A DNA stretch of 5,660 nt from Candidatus Latescibacterota bacterium. GTDB lineage: Bacteria > Latescibacterota > 4484-107 > B68-G9. The stretch covers positions 1 through 5,660 of the forward strand of contig DTXA01000527.1 in the NCBI GenBank assembly GCA_012962735.1, written 5' to 3'. Position 1 is the stretch's first letter; each line of letters opens with the position of its first letter. Shown one piece after another: positions 1-5,660 of this stretch. Below the pieces are notes generated by a model. It did no database searches and was not told where the DNA came from. It saw only the letters and a program-made list of their open reading frames with translations. Both the position numbers and the translations under genes were made by a program.

Positions 1-720
1 CATAGATGGGCTTCCTATGAAACCCGCCACAAACCTGTTGGCAGGGCGGTTGTACAGGTTCAGGGGAGTGTCCACCTGCTGCACCACACCATCCTTGAGC
101 ACTACGATTCTGTCCCCCATAGTCATCGCTTCCATCTGGTCGTGGGTGACATAGATCGTAGTGGCGCCGAGCTGGGCGTGCAGCTTGCTGATCTCCGCCC
201 GCATCTGCACCCGGAGCTTGGCGTCCAAGTTAGAAAGGGGCTCGTCGAAAAGGAAGACTTTGGGCTTGCGCACGATCGCCCTTCCCACCGCCACTCGCTG
301 GCGCTCACCTCCGGAGAGGGCCTTGGGCTTGCGGTCGAGAAGGTGCGTAATGCCCAATATCTCCGCAGCCTCCCTCACCCTGCGGTCTATCTCGGCCTTA
401 GGATACTTTCTCATCTTCAGCCCGAAGGCCATATTCTGGTATACGGTCATATGGGGATACAGGGCGTAGTTCTGGAAGACCATCGCCACGTCCCTGTGTT
501 TGGGGGGCACGTCGTTCACCAGACGGCCGTCTATGTAAATCTCCCCTTCGGTAACCTCCTCCAGGCCAGCTATCATTCTGAGAGTCGTGGACTTGCCACA
601 ACCGGACGGCCCGACCAAAACCACGAACTCTCTGTCCTCCACCTTGAGGTTCAAGCGGTCCACAGCGACGACCTTCCCGTCGAACACCTTCGTTACTTCC
701 TTCAGCACTACCTCCGCCAT
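1..720 (-). CDS. ABC transporter ATP-binding protein, MalK/UgpC/MsmK type (3' end outside window)
   Basis: This is the cytoplasmic ATPase of what is probably a carbohydrate (CUT1-type) importer, which hydrolyses ATP to drive substrate uptake through a membrane permease pair. Only the first 240 codons are present and the frame is still open at position 1. All nucleotide-binding motifs are visible: Walker A GPSGCGKST at residues 37-45, Q-loop Gln83 in VFQNYALYPHMTV, signature LSGGERQR starting at residue 135, Walker B VFLFDE at 155-160 with catalytic Glu160, D-loop SNLDA at 163-167, and H-loop His193 in YVTHDQMEAM. The YALYPHMTV and THDQMEAMTM stretches and the end VAGFIGSPSM are typical of the MalK/UgpC group, whose usual length of about 360-380 residues adds a C-terminal regulatory (TOBE) domain that lies outside the window. 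The ATG at 720-718 has a G-run (727-732) six bases upstream. The transported substrate cannot be told; permease and binding-protein genes are not in view. Confidence 0.95.
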   Translation of the reverse strand, partial: MAEVVLKEVTKVFDGKVVAVDRLNLKVEDREFVVLVGPSGCGKSTTLRMIAGLEEVTEGEIYIDGRLVNDVPPKHRDVAMVFQNYALYPHMTVYQNMAFGLKMRKYPKAEIDRRVREAAEILGITHLLDRKPKALSGGERQRVAVGRAIVRKPKVFLFDEPLSNLDAKLRVQMRAEISKLHAQLGATTIYVTHDQMEAMTMGDRIVVLKDGVVQQVDTPLNLYNRPANRFVAGFIGSPSM

Positions 721-792
721 AGGTATCCCCCCTTTATATGCCCAAGAAGTTCTCCGCTTAGTCTTGATATTTTTTGTCAAAGTGAACTGTCT
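721..792 (-). other. Intergenic gap between accD and the ABC ATPase gene
   Basis: This 72-nt gap is clearly more AT-rich than the rest of the window. It contains a consensus -35-like TTGACA on the minus strand (780-775) followed by an A-run, and a TATAAA (738-733). The two are 36 nt apart, so they do not make one sigma-70 promoter. I see no hairpin with a U-run, so readthrough from accD into the ATPase gene is plausible. A promoter for the transporter genes may exist here but is not demonstrated. Confidence 0.4.
727..735 (-). promoter_or_regulatory. Ribosome binding site of the ABC ATPase gene
   Basis: On the minus strand AAAGGGGGG precedes the ATG at 720 by six bases. It is a purine-rich Shine-Dalgarno-like tract without a full AGGAGG core and supports the chosen start. 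Confidence 0.5.
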
Positions 793-1662
793 TTATTTGG
801 ACATGTATTCTCCTAAGGAGGATTGGGTCAGATGGGCGAGCACGCAAGCCAACGCCCCTTTAAGCTCCCTACGATCCACGACCATGTCCAGAAAGCCATG
901 TTCTAAAAGGGACTCCGCCCGTTGGAAACCCTCCGGAAGCTTCTCCAGCCCTAAGGCCTGCTGGATGACCCTGGGACCGGCGAAGCCTATGAGAGCTCCG
1001 GGTTCGGCTATGAGAACATCTCCCAACATGGCGAAGCTGGCGGTGACCCCCCCGGTGGTGGGGTGGGTCAACACAGAGATATAGGGCAGGCAAGCTCCGG
1101 AGAGTTCGGTGAGCTTAGCGCTGGTCTTGACCATCTGCATCAACGACAGCGCCCCCTCCTGCATCCTGGCCCCTCCAGAGGCGGCCACGACCACTAAGGG
1201 CCGGCCATCGGCTATAGCCCGGTCCACGAGCCTTTTGAACTTCTCCCCCACGGCCGAACCCATGCTCCCCCCGATAAACCCGAAGTCCATGACCCCGAAG
1301 GCCACAGGGCATCCCTCGATCCTCCCGATGCCCGTGCGCAGGGCTGAGTTGACCCCTGTCTTCCTCCGAGCCTCCCGCACCCTGTCGGTGTACCTTTTGC
1401 TATCCCGGAACTTCAAAGGGTCAGCGGAGGTGAGGTCCACATCCATCTCCTCGAAGCTTCCTTCGTCCAAAAGGATATTCACGTATTCTTTATGCCCTAT
1501 CCTGAAATGATATCCGCACTTAGAGCAAACCCAGAGGGAGCGTTCAAGCTCCTTTTTATACAGTATCTCTCCGCATCCCTCGCACTTCGCCCAAAGGTCC
1601 TCAGGCAGCTCCCGCTTGGTCAGGGTCCTTATCCCTTTCTTCATCCGTTCGAACCAGTTCAT
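793..1662 (-). CDS. accD: Acetyl-CoA carboxylase carboxyltransferase subunit beta
   Basis: AccD is the beta subunit of the carboxyltransferase half of acetyl-CoA carboxylase. With AccA it transfers CO2 from carboxybiotin on AccB to acetyl-CoA, giving malonyl-CoA, the first committed step of fatty acid synthesis in the cytoplasm. The 289-residue product has the family's usual length. It begins with the typical MNWFERM and has the N-terminal zinc ribbon Cys27-x2-Cys30 ... Cys46-x2-Cys49. The crotonase-type carboxyltransferase core follows, with ASGGARMQEG (161-170), HPTTGGVTASFAMLGD (200-215) and FAGPRVI (227-233). The ATG at 1662 is the only reasonable start: an in-frame TAG lies 21 nt upstream with no ATG, GTG or TTG between. 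AGGAGG (1682-1677) lies 14 nt before the ATG, which is long, and a G-run (1671-1666) sits closer. The start lies inside the tail of the rpoN reading frame. No accA is present in the window. Confidence 0.97.
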   Translation of the reverse strand: MNWFERMKKGIRTLTKRELPEDLWAKCEGCGEILYKKELERSLWVCSKCGYHFRIGHKEYVNILLDEGSFEEMDVDLTSADPLKFRDSKRYTDRVREARRKTGVNSALRTGIGRIEGCPVAFGVMDFGFIGGSMGSAVGEKFKRLVDRAIADGRPLVVVAASGGARMQEGALSLMQMVKTSAKLTELSGACLPYISVLTHPTTGGVTASFAMLGDVLIAEPGALIGFAGPRVIQQALGLEKLPEGFQRAESLLEHGFLDMVVDRRELKGALACVLAHLTQSSLGEYMSK

Positions 1663-3040
1663 ATACCCCCCTACAACCTCCTACGGAACCTCGCGGCCGG
1701 GATCCTAACTTCTCCCGGTACTTGGCCACTGTCCTCCTTGCAACTTCTATCCCTTCCTCTTTAAGCTTCTTGGATATCTGGTCGTCGCTCAGGGGATTGT
1801 GGGGGTCCTCCCCTTCCACCAGTTCCCGGATACGGTCCATGACACCCTTGGCAGATACTTCGCCATTTGAAGACCCCAACCCGCTGCTGAAAAAGAACTT
1901 CATCGGGAAAAGGCCGTGGGGGGTCTGTACGTACTTCCCGCTAACCACCCGGCTGACCGTGGAGGGATGGAGCCCCACCATGTCTGCTATTTGTTGGAGG
2001 GTCAGGGGCTTAAGGTAGGAGATCCCGTAGTCGAAGAAGGGCCTCTGGGCCTTCACTATGGCCTCCATCACCCGCTGCATCGTAGTTCTGCGCTGTCGTA
2101 TGGCCCGAAGGAGCCATCGGGCGGACTTTAGGCGCTCCAAGATATACTGCCTGACGTCGTCGTTTAAATCTTTCTCCCGAAGCAAGGAACGGTAAAGAGG
2201 GCTGATCCGGAGGGAAGGGACCGAAGCGTCGTTGACAACCACCTCGTATTCCCCATTCCTGGGTTCCACGATGAGGTCCGGAACGATTGGGAGTGCCTCT
2301 TCCCCGAAGTTCCCCGAGCTCGGCCTTGGGTTCAGCCTGGAGATGATCTGCTCAGCCTCTCTGAGTTCCTCCTCAGTGACATCCAGCTCCCTGCACAGCT
2401 TTCCATACCTTCGGGCGGTGAAATCTTCCAGGTGGTCCTTCACGATACACATCGCCAGAGAATCCTCAAGCCCCATATTCTTCAATTGGAGCATAAGCCC
2501 CTCCCGCACGTCCCTGGCCCCTATTCCCGGTGGGTCCAGGGTCTGAACGATCCGAAGCACCCTTTCAACCTCCTCCGAAGGGACCTCTATGGCCTTGGCT
2601 ATCTCCTCTACTGGACAGCAGAGGTAACCGGCCCCATCTATGCTGCCTATGATGGCTTCCCCGATCTCCAAGTCCTTCGGATCCGAGAGGAGTAGACGCA
2701 GTTGGGAGCGCAGGTATTCCCCCAGGTTCACCTGGGCGGAGTATTCAGGCCGACGGTCCTCCTCCCGCTCCTCCCTCTCGTGCGGGACTCCCATAAGCTC
2801 GAACCCGTCCCATAGGATCGCCTCCCAGTCCACCTCCTCATCCGTGTGCTCCTGGAGCTCCTCTGACTGAGAGGGGCCCTCGGGCTCCGGCTCCACCACC
2901 TCTAAGAGGGGGTTGGCCTCCAGCTCCTGCCGGATCACCTGCTCCAGTTCTAAGGTGGGAAGCTGGAGAACCTTCAGGGAGAGGAGCTGGTGAGGAGCTA
3001 ATATCTGCTGTAAACTGAGCCTCTGGGAAAGCTCCACCAT
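1601..3040 (-). CDS. rpoN: RNA polymerase sigma-54 factor, with frame-shifted C-terminal tail
   Basis: Sigma-54 directs core RNA polymerase to -24/-12 promoters that need AAA+ enhancer-binding activators. Region I is the Gln/Leu-rich N-terminus (1-50, with LAPHQLLSLKVLQLPTLELEQ-type sequence), followed by an acidic Region II (about 50-100). Next come the core-binding domain (about 105-250, with LDPPGIGARDVRE at 168-180), the helix-turn-helix LTLQQIADMVGLHPSTVSRV (346-365), and the diagnostic RpoN box ARRTVAKYRE (434-443). I chose the ATG at 3040 because GGAGGAGG lies just upstream and MVELSQRLSL is where the family normally begins. An upstream ATG at 3067 or TTG at 3085 would add 9 or 15 atypical residues. 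As written, the product is 479 residues and its last 33 run out of family character across the first 62 nt of accD. One added base near 1702/1703 gives IPAARFRRRL then TAG at 1673-1671, a normal 456-residue sigma-54. The RpoN box is intact either way, so the protein is probably functional. It lies 54 nt downstream of iorB. Confidence 0.95.
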   Translation of the reverse strand: MVELSQRLSLQQILAPHQLLSLKVLQLPTLELEQVIRQELEANPLLEVVEPEPEGPSQSEELQEHTDEEVDWEAILWDGFELMGVPHEREEREEDRRPEYSAQVNLGEYLRSQLRLLLSDPKDLEIGEAIIGSIDGAGYLCCPVEEIAKAIEVPSEEVERVLRIVQTLDPPGIGARDVREGLMLQLKNMGLEDSLAMCIVKDHLEDFTARRYGKLCRELDVTEEELREAEQIISRLNPRPSSGNFGEEALPIVPDLIVEPRNGEYEVVVNDASVPSLRISPLYRSLLREKDLNDDVRQYILERLKSARWLLRAIRQRRTTMQRVMEAIVKAQRPFFDYGISYLKPLTLQQIADMVGLHPSTVSRVVSGKYVQTPHGLFPMKFFFSSGLGSSNGEVSAKGVMDRIRELVEGEDPHNPLSDDQISKKLKEEGIEVARRTVAKYREKLGSRPRGSVGGCRGVYELVRTDEERDKDPDQAGAA

Positions 3041-3050
3041 GGCCTCCTCC
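3041..3050 (-). promoter_or_regulatory. Ribosome binding site deciding the rpoN start
   Basis: On the minus strand GGAGGAGG is followed by CC and then the ATG at 3040. The GGAGG core at 3050-3046 has a five-base spacer, which is near ideal. It argues for the internal ATG over the upstream TTG at 3085 or ATG at 3067. Confidence 0.75.
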
Positions 3051-3094
3051 GAACAAAAAATACACATAAACTCCCTTCTGCGCAACCCCCTTTA

Positions 3095-3685
3095 TTAATT
3101 GGGGACCCCAAAGTAGCCCACCCTCCTCCCCAGCGAGAACGCCCGGAGGTTCGCCTCTACAGCCCGCTTCGGAGCTAAGTGGGCGATCACCCCTTCCCAG
3201 AGCTGGAGGGGGATCTCCAGAAATCGGGAGAGGACTCCCAAAAGCACCACATTCTCTGTCCGCACGTTACCGGCCTCCCGAGCCAACCGTTCTCCCTCCA
3301 CCAAGACCAATCTACCTTCGAACCGAGTCCGCAGCCGCTTATCTACGTCCTCGGGGTATCTGGCATCCCCTGCGGACACCGTAACCGGAACGACCCGCCT
3401 CAGGTTAACTATGGCCACCCCATCGATCCTCAGATACCCCGCATAGCGCAGGGCCTCCACCTCCTCCAAAGCCACTAAGAAATCCGCCTGGCCTAAGGGC
3501 ACCAGCGGCGAGAACACTTTCTCCCCGAAGCGCACCTGGGCGACTACGCTCCCGCCCCGTTGGGCCATACCGTGGACCTCGTTGGCCTTCACATCGTACC
3601 CCGCCTCGAAGGCCGCTTCTACGAGCATCGTGCTGGCCAGGACGATGCCCTGGCCCCCGACACCTGTCAGCACGACGTTGGTCAT
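3095..3685 (-). CDS. iorB: Indolepyruvate:ferredoxin oxidoreductase, beta subunit
   Basis: IorB is the small subunit of indolepyruvate:ferredoxin oxidoreductase, a member of the pyruvate/ketoisovalerate oxidoreductase gamma-domain family. With IorA it oxidatively decarboxylates aryl-pyruvates, made by transamination of Trp, Phe and Tyr, to aryl-acetyl-CoA, and reduces ferredoxin. The 196-residue product fits the family size. Visible landmarks are the N-terminal VVLTGVGGQGIVLAS (glycine-rich loop, about residues 4-18) and ANEVHGMAQRGGSV (about 34-47), the hallmark of this family; no cysteine cluster is present. The ATG at 3685 was chosen because it overlaps the iorA stop in an ATGA, follows a strong GGGAGGGAGGAGGG tract, and starts the protein directly on the conserved strand. 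An upstream in-frame start would add 18 atypical residues. The gene ends in tandem TAA TAA. Close coupling to iorA supports translational coupling and 1:1 subunit production. Confidence 0.96.
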   Translation of the reverse strand: MTNVVLTGVGGQGIVLASTMLVEAAFEAGYDVKANEVHGMAQRGGSVVAQVRFGEKVFSPLVPLGQADFLVALEEVEALRYAGYLRIDGVAIVNLRRVVPVTVSAGDARYPEDVDKRLRTRFEGRLVLVEGERLAREAGNVRTENVVLLGVLSRFLEIPLQLWEGVIAHLAPKRAVEANLRAFSLGRRVGYFGVPN

Positions 3686-5424
3686 CCCTCCTCCCTCCCG
3701 ATAGCGTCGAACCGACACACCTGGGCGCACAGACCGCACCCAGTGCAGAGAAGGGGATCGATGCGGACTTTAACTTCCCTTCCCCTCCCCACCCTCTCCA
3801 AGGCCGGACACCCGAGCCTCAGGCACCTCCTGCATCCCGTGCATAGGTCCGGGTCCACCAGGTAAGGAGGACCGTACTCCCTGTGTAACAGCACGCAGGG
3901 CCTCCGGGAGATCACTGCCGAAGCCTCGGGGGCGGCTACCTCCTCCTTCAGGATCTGCCTCGTCTCTTCTAAATTATATGGGTCCACCACCCGTACCCTG
4001 GGGATGCCGAAGGCCCGTACGACCTCTTCTATCCGGGCCTCCCTGGTTTCCTCGCCCGTCAAAGTAATTCCCGTTCCCGGATGGTCCTGGTGTCCGGTCA
4101 TAGCAGTGGTGCGGTTGTCTAGGACGACTATGGTGACGTTCCCTTCGTTGTAAGCGATGTCTAAAAGCCCCGTCATCCCGGAGTGGAAGAACGTAGAATC
4201 CCCGATCACGCCGACTACGGGCTTTTCCAGACCTGCCTTGGCCATCCCCATAGAGGCGCTGATACCCGCCCCCATGCATATCAGCGTATCCATAGCGTTC
4301 AGGGGCGGGAAAACGGCTAAGGTATAGCATCCTATATCCCCCGTGATCACCACATCCATCCCGGAGAGCACGTAGAACACCCCACGGTGGGGACACCCCG
4401 GGCACATAACCGGGGGCCGAGGGGGGAGACCCGGCTCCTGGGGGCGTTCCAGCACAGGCCTTCCCTCCCAACGCAACCTCCCATCCAATACCCGGTCCGG
4501 GTCCAGCTCCCCGACACCTGGGAAGTACTCCCTTCCCTTAGCCCTTATGCCTAAGGAACGTATATGCTCCTCCAAAAACGGGTCCAGCTCCTCGACCACC
4601 AACACCTCCTCAACTTCCTCCGCGAACTTCATTATCAGCCCGTCCGGGAATGGGTAGGTCATTCCGAGTTTGAGTATAGAGGCATCCGGGAAGACCTCCT
4701 CGGCGTACTGATAACACACCCCCGAGGCTATGACCCCCACCCTTCTGTCCCTCCAGATGATGCGGTTGTGGGGGAATGCCTCCGAGAACTCCCGGAGGGG
4801 CGCTATGCGCTCCTCCATAGCTCTACGTCTCCCCCTGGCGTATAGAGGAAGCATAACGAGCTTCTGGGGGTCCTTCTTGAAGGACGGAGCGGGCGGGGCT
4901 TTCCGCTCGTCCAAGGCCACCACACCCCGGGAGTGAGAAAGCCTTGTGGTGGACCGAAGGAGCACGGGTGTATCGAAACGCTCCGATATCTCCAATGCTA
5001 TCCCCACGAAGTCCTTGGCCTCCTGGCTGTCCGAGGGCTCGAGAAGTGGGACCTTGGCGAACTTGGCATAGTTGCGCGAGTCCTGTTCGTTCTGGGAAGA
5101 GTACATCCCGGGGTCGTCGGCTACCACTACCACCAGTCCCCCCCTCACCCCGGTGTACGAGAGGGTCATAAGGGGGTCAGCTGCCACGTTCAGCCCCACG
5201 TGTTTCATCGTCGCTATGGCCCTCACCCCCGTCCAACATGCCCCTGCCGCCACCTCTAGAGCCACCTTCTCGTTCGGGGCCCACTCGCAGTATATCTCTC
5301 CATACCGTGCCAGGTTCTCCAATATCTCCGTGCTCGGCGTGCCCGGATATCCGGCCGCCACGGCCACCCCGGCCTCGTAGGCTCCTCGTGCTATGGCCTC
5401 GTTGCCCAAAAGGACCTTGCGCAT
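3682..5424 (-). CDS. iorA: Indolepyruvate:ferredoxin oxidoreductase, alpha subunit (TPP and 2x[4Fe-4S])
   Basis: IorA is the catalytic subunit of the cytoplasmic, oxygen-sensitive enzyme that converts indolepyruvate (also phenylpyruvate and hydroxyphenylpyruvate) plus CoA and oxidised ferredoxin to aryl-acetyl-CoA, CO2 and reduced ferredoxin. The 580-residue product has the family's architecture. An N-terminal pyruvate-oxidoreductase-like domain starts with LLGNEAIARGAYEAGV and contains AGYPGTPSTEI (24-34). A TPP-binding domain follows, with CPGCPHRGVFY (341-351), GDIGCYTL (363-370) and the cofactor motif GDSTFFHSG...VLDN (408-437). The C-terminal ferredoxin domain has Cys528/531/534/539 (CxxCxxCx4CP) and Cys560/563/566/570 (CxxCxxCx3C). 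The second cluster is followed by Arg571 where Pro is usual. The ATG at 5424 is preferred because AAGGAGG (5436-5430) is five bases upstream and MRKVLLGNEA matches the family N-terminus. The in-frame ATG at 5493 would translate the terminator hairpin into a 23-residue extension. The stop overlaps iorB by four bases. Confidence 0.97.
   Translation of the reverse strand: MRKVLLGNEAIARGAYEAGVAVAAGYPGTPSTEILENLARYGEIYCEWAPNEKVALEVAAGACWTGVRAIATMKHVGLNVAADPLMTLSYTGVRGGLVVVVADDPGMYSSQNEQDSRNYAKFAKVPLLEPSDSQEAKDFVGIALEISERFDTPVLLRSTTRLSHSRGVVALDERKAPPAPSFKKDPQKLVMLPLYARGRRRAMEERIAPLREFSEAFPHNRIIWRDRRVGVIASGVCYQYAEEVFPDASILKLGMTYPFPDGLIMKFAEEVEEVLVVEELDPFLEEHIRSLGIRAKGREYFPGVGELDPDRVLDGRLRWEGRPVLERPQEPGLPPRPPVMCPGCPHRGVFYVLSGMDVVITGDIGCYTLAVFPPLNAMDTLICMGAGISASMGMAKAGLEKPVVGVIGDSTFFHSGMTGLLDIAYNEGNVTIVVLDNRTTAMTGHQDHPGTGITLTGEETREARIEEVVRAFGIPRVRVVDPYNLEETRQILKEEVAAPEASAVISRRPCVLLHREYGPPYLVDPDLCTGCRRCLRLGCPALERVGRGREVKVRIDPLLCTGCGLCAQVCRFDAIGREEG
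3686..3699 (-). promoter_or_regulatory. Ribosome binding site of iorB within the iorA end
   Basis: On the minus strand GGGAGGGAGGAGGG runs directly up to the ATG at 3685, with a GGAGG core four bases from the start codon. It lies inside the last codons of iorA and fixes the iorB start at the ATGA overlap. Confidence 0.7.
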
Positions 5425-5429
5425 CCTCT

Positions 5430-5436
5430 CCTCCTT
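5430..5436 (-). promoter_or_regulatory. Ribosome binding site of iorA
   Basis: On the minus strand AAGGAGG sits five bases before the ATG at 5424. It begins immediately after the U-run of the leader terminator, so termination would remove it from the transcript. Confidence 0.8.
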
Positions 5437-5437
5437 C

Positions 5438-5468
5438 AAAAAAGGCCACGGACCTGTCCCGTGGCCTT
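5438..5468 (-). terminator. Intrinsic terminator in the iorA leader, likely attenuator
   Basis: On the minus strand AAGGCCACGG, a seven-base loop GACAGGT and CCGTGGCCTT form a perfect 10-bp stem (5459-5468 pairing with 5442-5451), followed by an uninterrupted run of six T (5443-5438; the last two pairs of the stem draw on it). The plus strand has no T-run after the hairpin, so it acts only towards iorA. It ends 13 nt before the iorA ATG, with no start or stop codon of another gene in between. It could terminate an unseen upstream gene, but its position fits attenuation of the ior operon. The 5' arm also pairs with an upstream GGCC (5470-5473), which would form a competing hairpin. Confidence 0.8.
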
Positions 5469-5484
5469 CGGCCTCCGTCCCCGC

Positions 5485-5515
5485 CGGGGGCATATCCTCA
5501 CAAGGGCAGCCCCCG
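5485..5515 (-). repeat. Inverted repeat in the iorA leader (7-bp G/C stem)
   Basis: Arms 5509-5515 and 5485-5491 are perfectly complementary (on the minus strand CGGGGGC and GCCCCCG) around a 17-nt loop. The inner strand can instead pair with 5479-5482 as CCCC/GGGG, so this stem and that small hairpin exclude each other. It may be part of a leader-RNA fold preceding the terminator; no known riboswitch class is recognised. Confidence 0.4.
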
Positions 5516-5605
5516 AGCTATGTTCAAAACCCATTCCACCAACCCGAGCGCCTTTAAAGCGCTCAGCAAGGGCCTAATCCCACAATTGACTTTTCGCAGA
5601 GACAT
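5498..5605 (-). CDS. Possible 35-codon leader peptide or small protein upstream of iorA
   Basis: An ATG at 5605 directly follows an in-frame TAG and opens a 35-codon frame ending in TGA at 5500-5498, thirty nucleotides before the terminator hairpin. The predicted peptide is basic at its N-terminus, then leucine-rich and amphipathic (PLLSALKALGLVEWVLNIA), with one Trp and nine Leu codons. No Shine-Dalgarno sequence precedes the ATG, the peptide is not recognised, and it lacks the run of Trp, Phe or Tyr codons expected of a classical attenuator peptide. It may be a chance frame. Confidence 0.2.
   Translation of the reverse strand: MSLRKVNCGIRPLLSALKALGLVEWVLNIARGLPL
5546..5564. repeat. Near-perfect palindrome around TTTAAA
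   Basis: GAGCGC (5546-5551) and GCGCTC (5559-5564) flank CTTTAAA, giving a 6-bp inverted repeat whose centre is itself palindromic apart from one extra C. It could be an operator for a dimeric regulator of the iorA promoter or a hairpin in the leader RNA. There is no U-run on either side, so it is not a terminator. Confidence 0.4.
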
Positions 5606-5660
5606 CTAAGGGGTTGACAAGATAGAAAGAAGCCCTTACCTCCTAATGCAAATGATACCA

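Larger units (their letters stand above)
5425..5660 (-). other. Leader/upstream region of the ior operon
   Basis: The 236 nt upstream of iorA contain no recognised protein on either strand. They hold the palindrome, G/C stem, short frame and terminator listed separately. The operon promoter presumably lies here or just beyond the edge, but I could not find a convincing -35/-10 pair on the minus strand. A perfect TTGACA occurs on the plus strand (5614-5619), without a good -10 at 17 nt. AGGAGG occurs on the minus strand at 5645-5640 with no nearby start codon. Confidence 0.5.

Noticed and set aside
733..780. TTGACA plus TATAAA as a promoter for the ABC ATPase gene.
   Set aside because: The elements are 36 nt apart. 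The TATAAA on its own has no -35 at 16-18 nt and would start transcription inside the ribosome binding site.
142..816. Long plus-strand open frames across the ABC ATPase, rpoN and iorA regions.
   Set aside because: They are antisense to genes with clear family motifs, carry no recognisable domains, and reflect the GC-rich codon pattern of the minus-strand genes.
5425..5493. Upstream ATG at 5493 as the true iorA start, giving a 603-residue protein.
   Set aside because: The added 23 residues translate the terminator hairpin and are Pro/Gly-rich and unlike the family. The ATG at 5424 has a far better ribosome binding site.
5523..5538. Sigma-54-like -24/-12 element on the minus strand (TGGAATGGGTTTTGAA), which would suggest rpoN autoregulation.
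   Set aside because: The TGG...TTG spacing is right, but the essential -12 GC doublet is GA and two of the -24 CAC positions differ. A match of this quality is expected by chance.
5614..5642. Plus-strand promoter with a perfect TTGACA for a divergent gene.
   Set aside because: The hexamer 17 nt downstream is TACCTC, a poor -10, and no plus-strand gene start is visible before the window edge.
5440..5660. T-box or other known riboswitch in the iorA leader.
   Set aside because: No AGGGUGGNACCGCG-type T-box sequence or other remembered riboswitch core could be found by eye.

Overview
All recognisable genes in this window lie on the minus strand and read from right to left. They look like one operon: a leader region, iorA, iorB, rpoN, accD, and the start of an ABC-transporter ATPase gene cut off at position 1. 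The host is a bacterium, since it has bacterial-type AccD and sigma-54. An oxygen-sensitive, ferredoxin-dependent 2-oxoacid oxidoreductase suggests an anaerobe that ferments amino acids or peptides. The GC-rich sequence makes frequent use of AGG, ATA and CTA codons, which would fit a thermophilic or deep-branching anaerobe (Synergistota-like lineages are one possibility). No taxonomic marker is present, so this placement is inference.

Region by region: 5425-5660 is a non-coding leader with several inverted repeats, a 35-codon reading frame and, just before the iorA ribosome binding site, a strong intrinsic terminator pointing into the operon. 3682-5424 is iorA and 3095-3685 is iorB, overlapping by an ATGA. 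Together they encode indolepyruvate:ferredoxin oxidoreductase, which oxidises aromatic 2-oxoacids to aryl-acetyl-CoA and reduces ferredoxin. 1601-3040 is rpoN (sigma-54), 54 nt downstream of iorB. 793-1662 is accD, the carboxyltransferase beta subunit of acetyl-CoA carboxylase. After a 72-nt gap, 1-720 holds the first 240 codons of a MalK/UgpC-type sugar-importer ATPase.

Two observations stand out. First, the rpoN frame runs 62 nt into accD with an atypical tail, yet adding one base at about 1702/1703 restores a typical sigma-54 C-terminus that stops just before the accD start codon. This is either an indel or assembly error, or a real frameshifted tail. Second, the iorA leader carries a 10-bp GC-rich hairpin with a six-U tail 13 nt before the start codon, and competing hairpins overlap it. 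This suggests transcription attenuation of the whole operon. I see no mobile element, CRISPR array, tRNA or rRNA, and no gene cluster that clearly forms a novel system.
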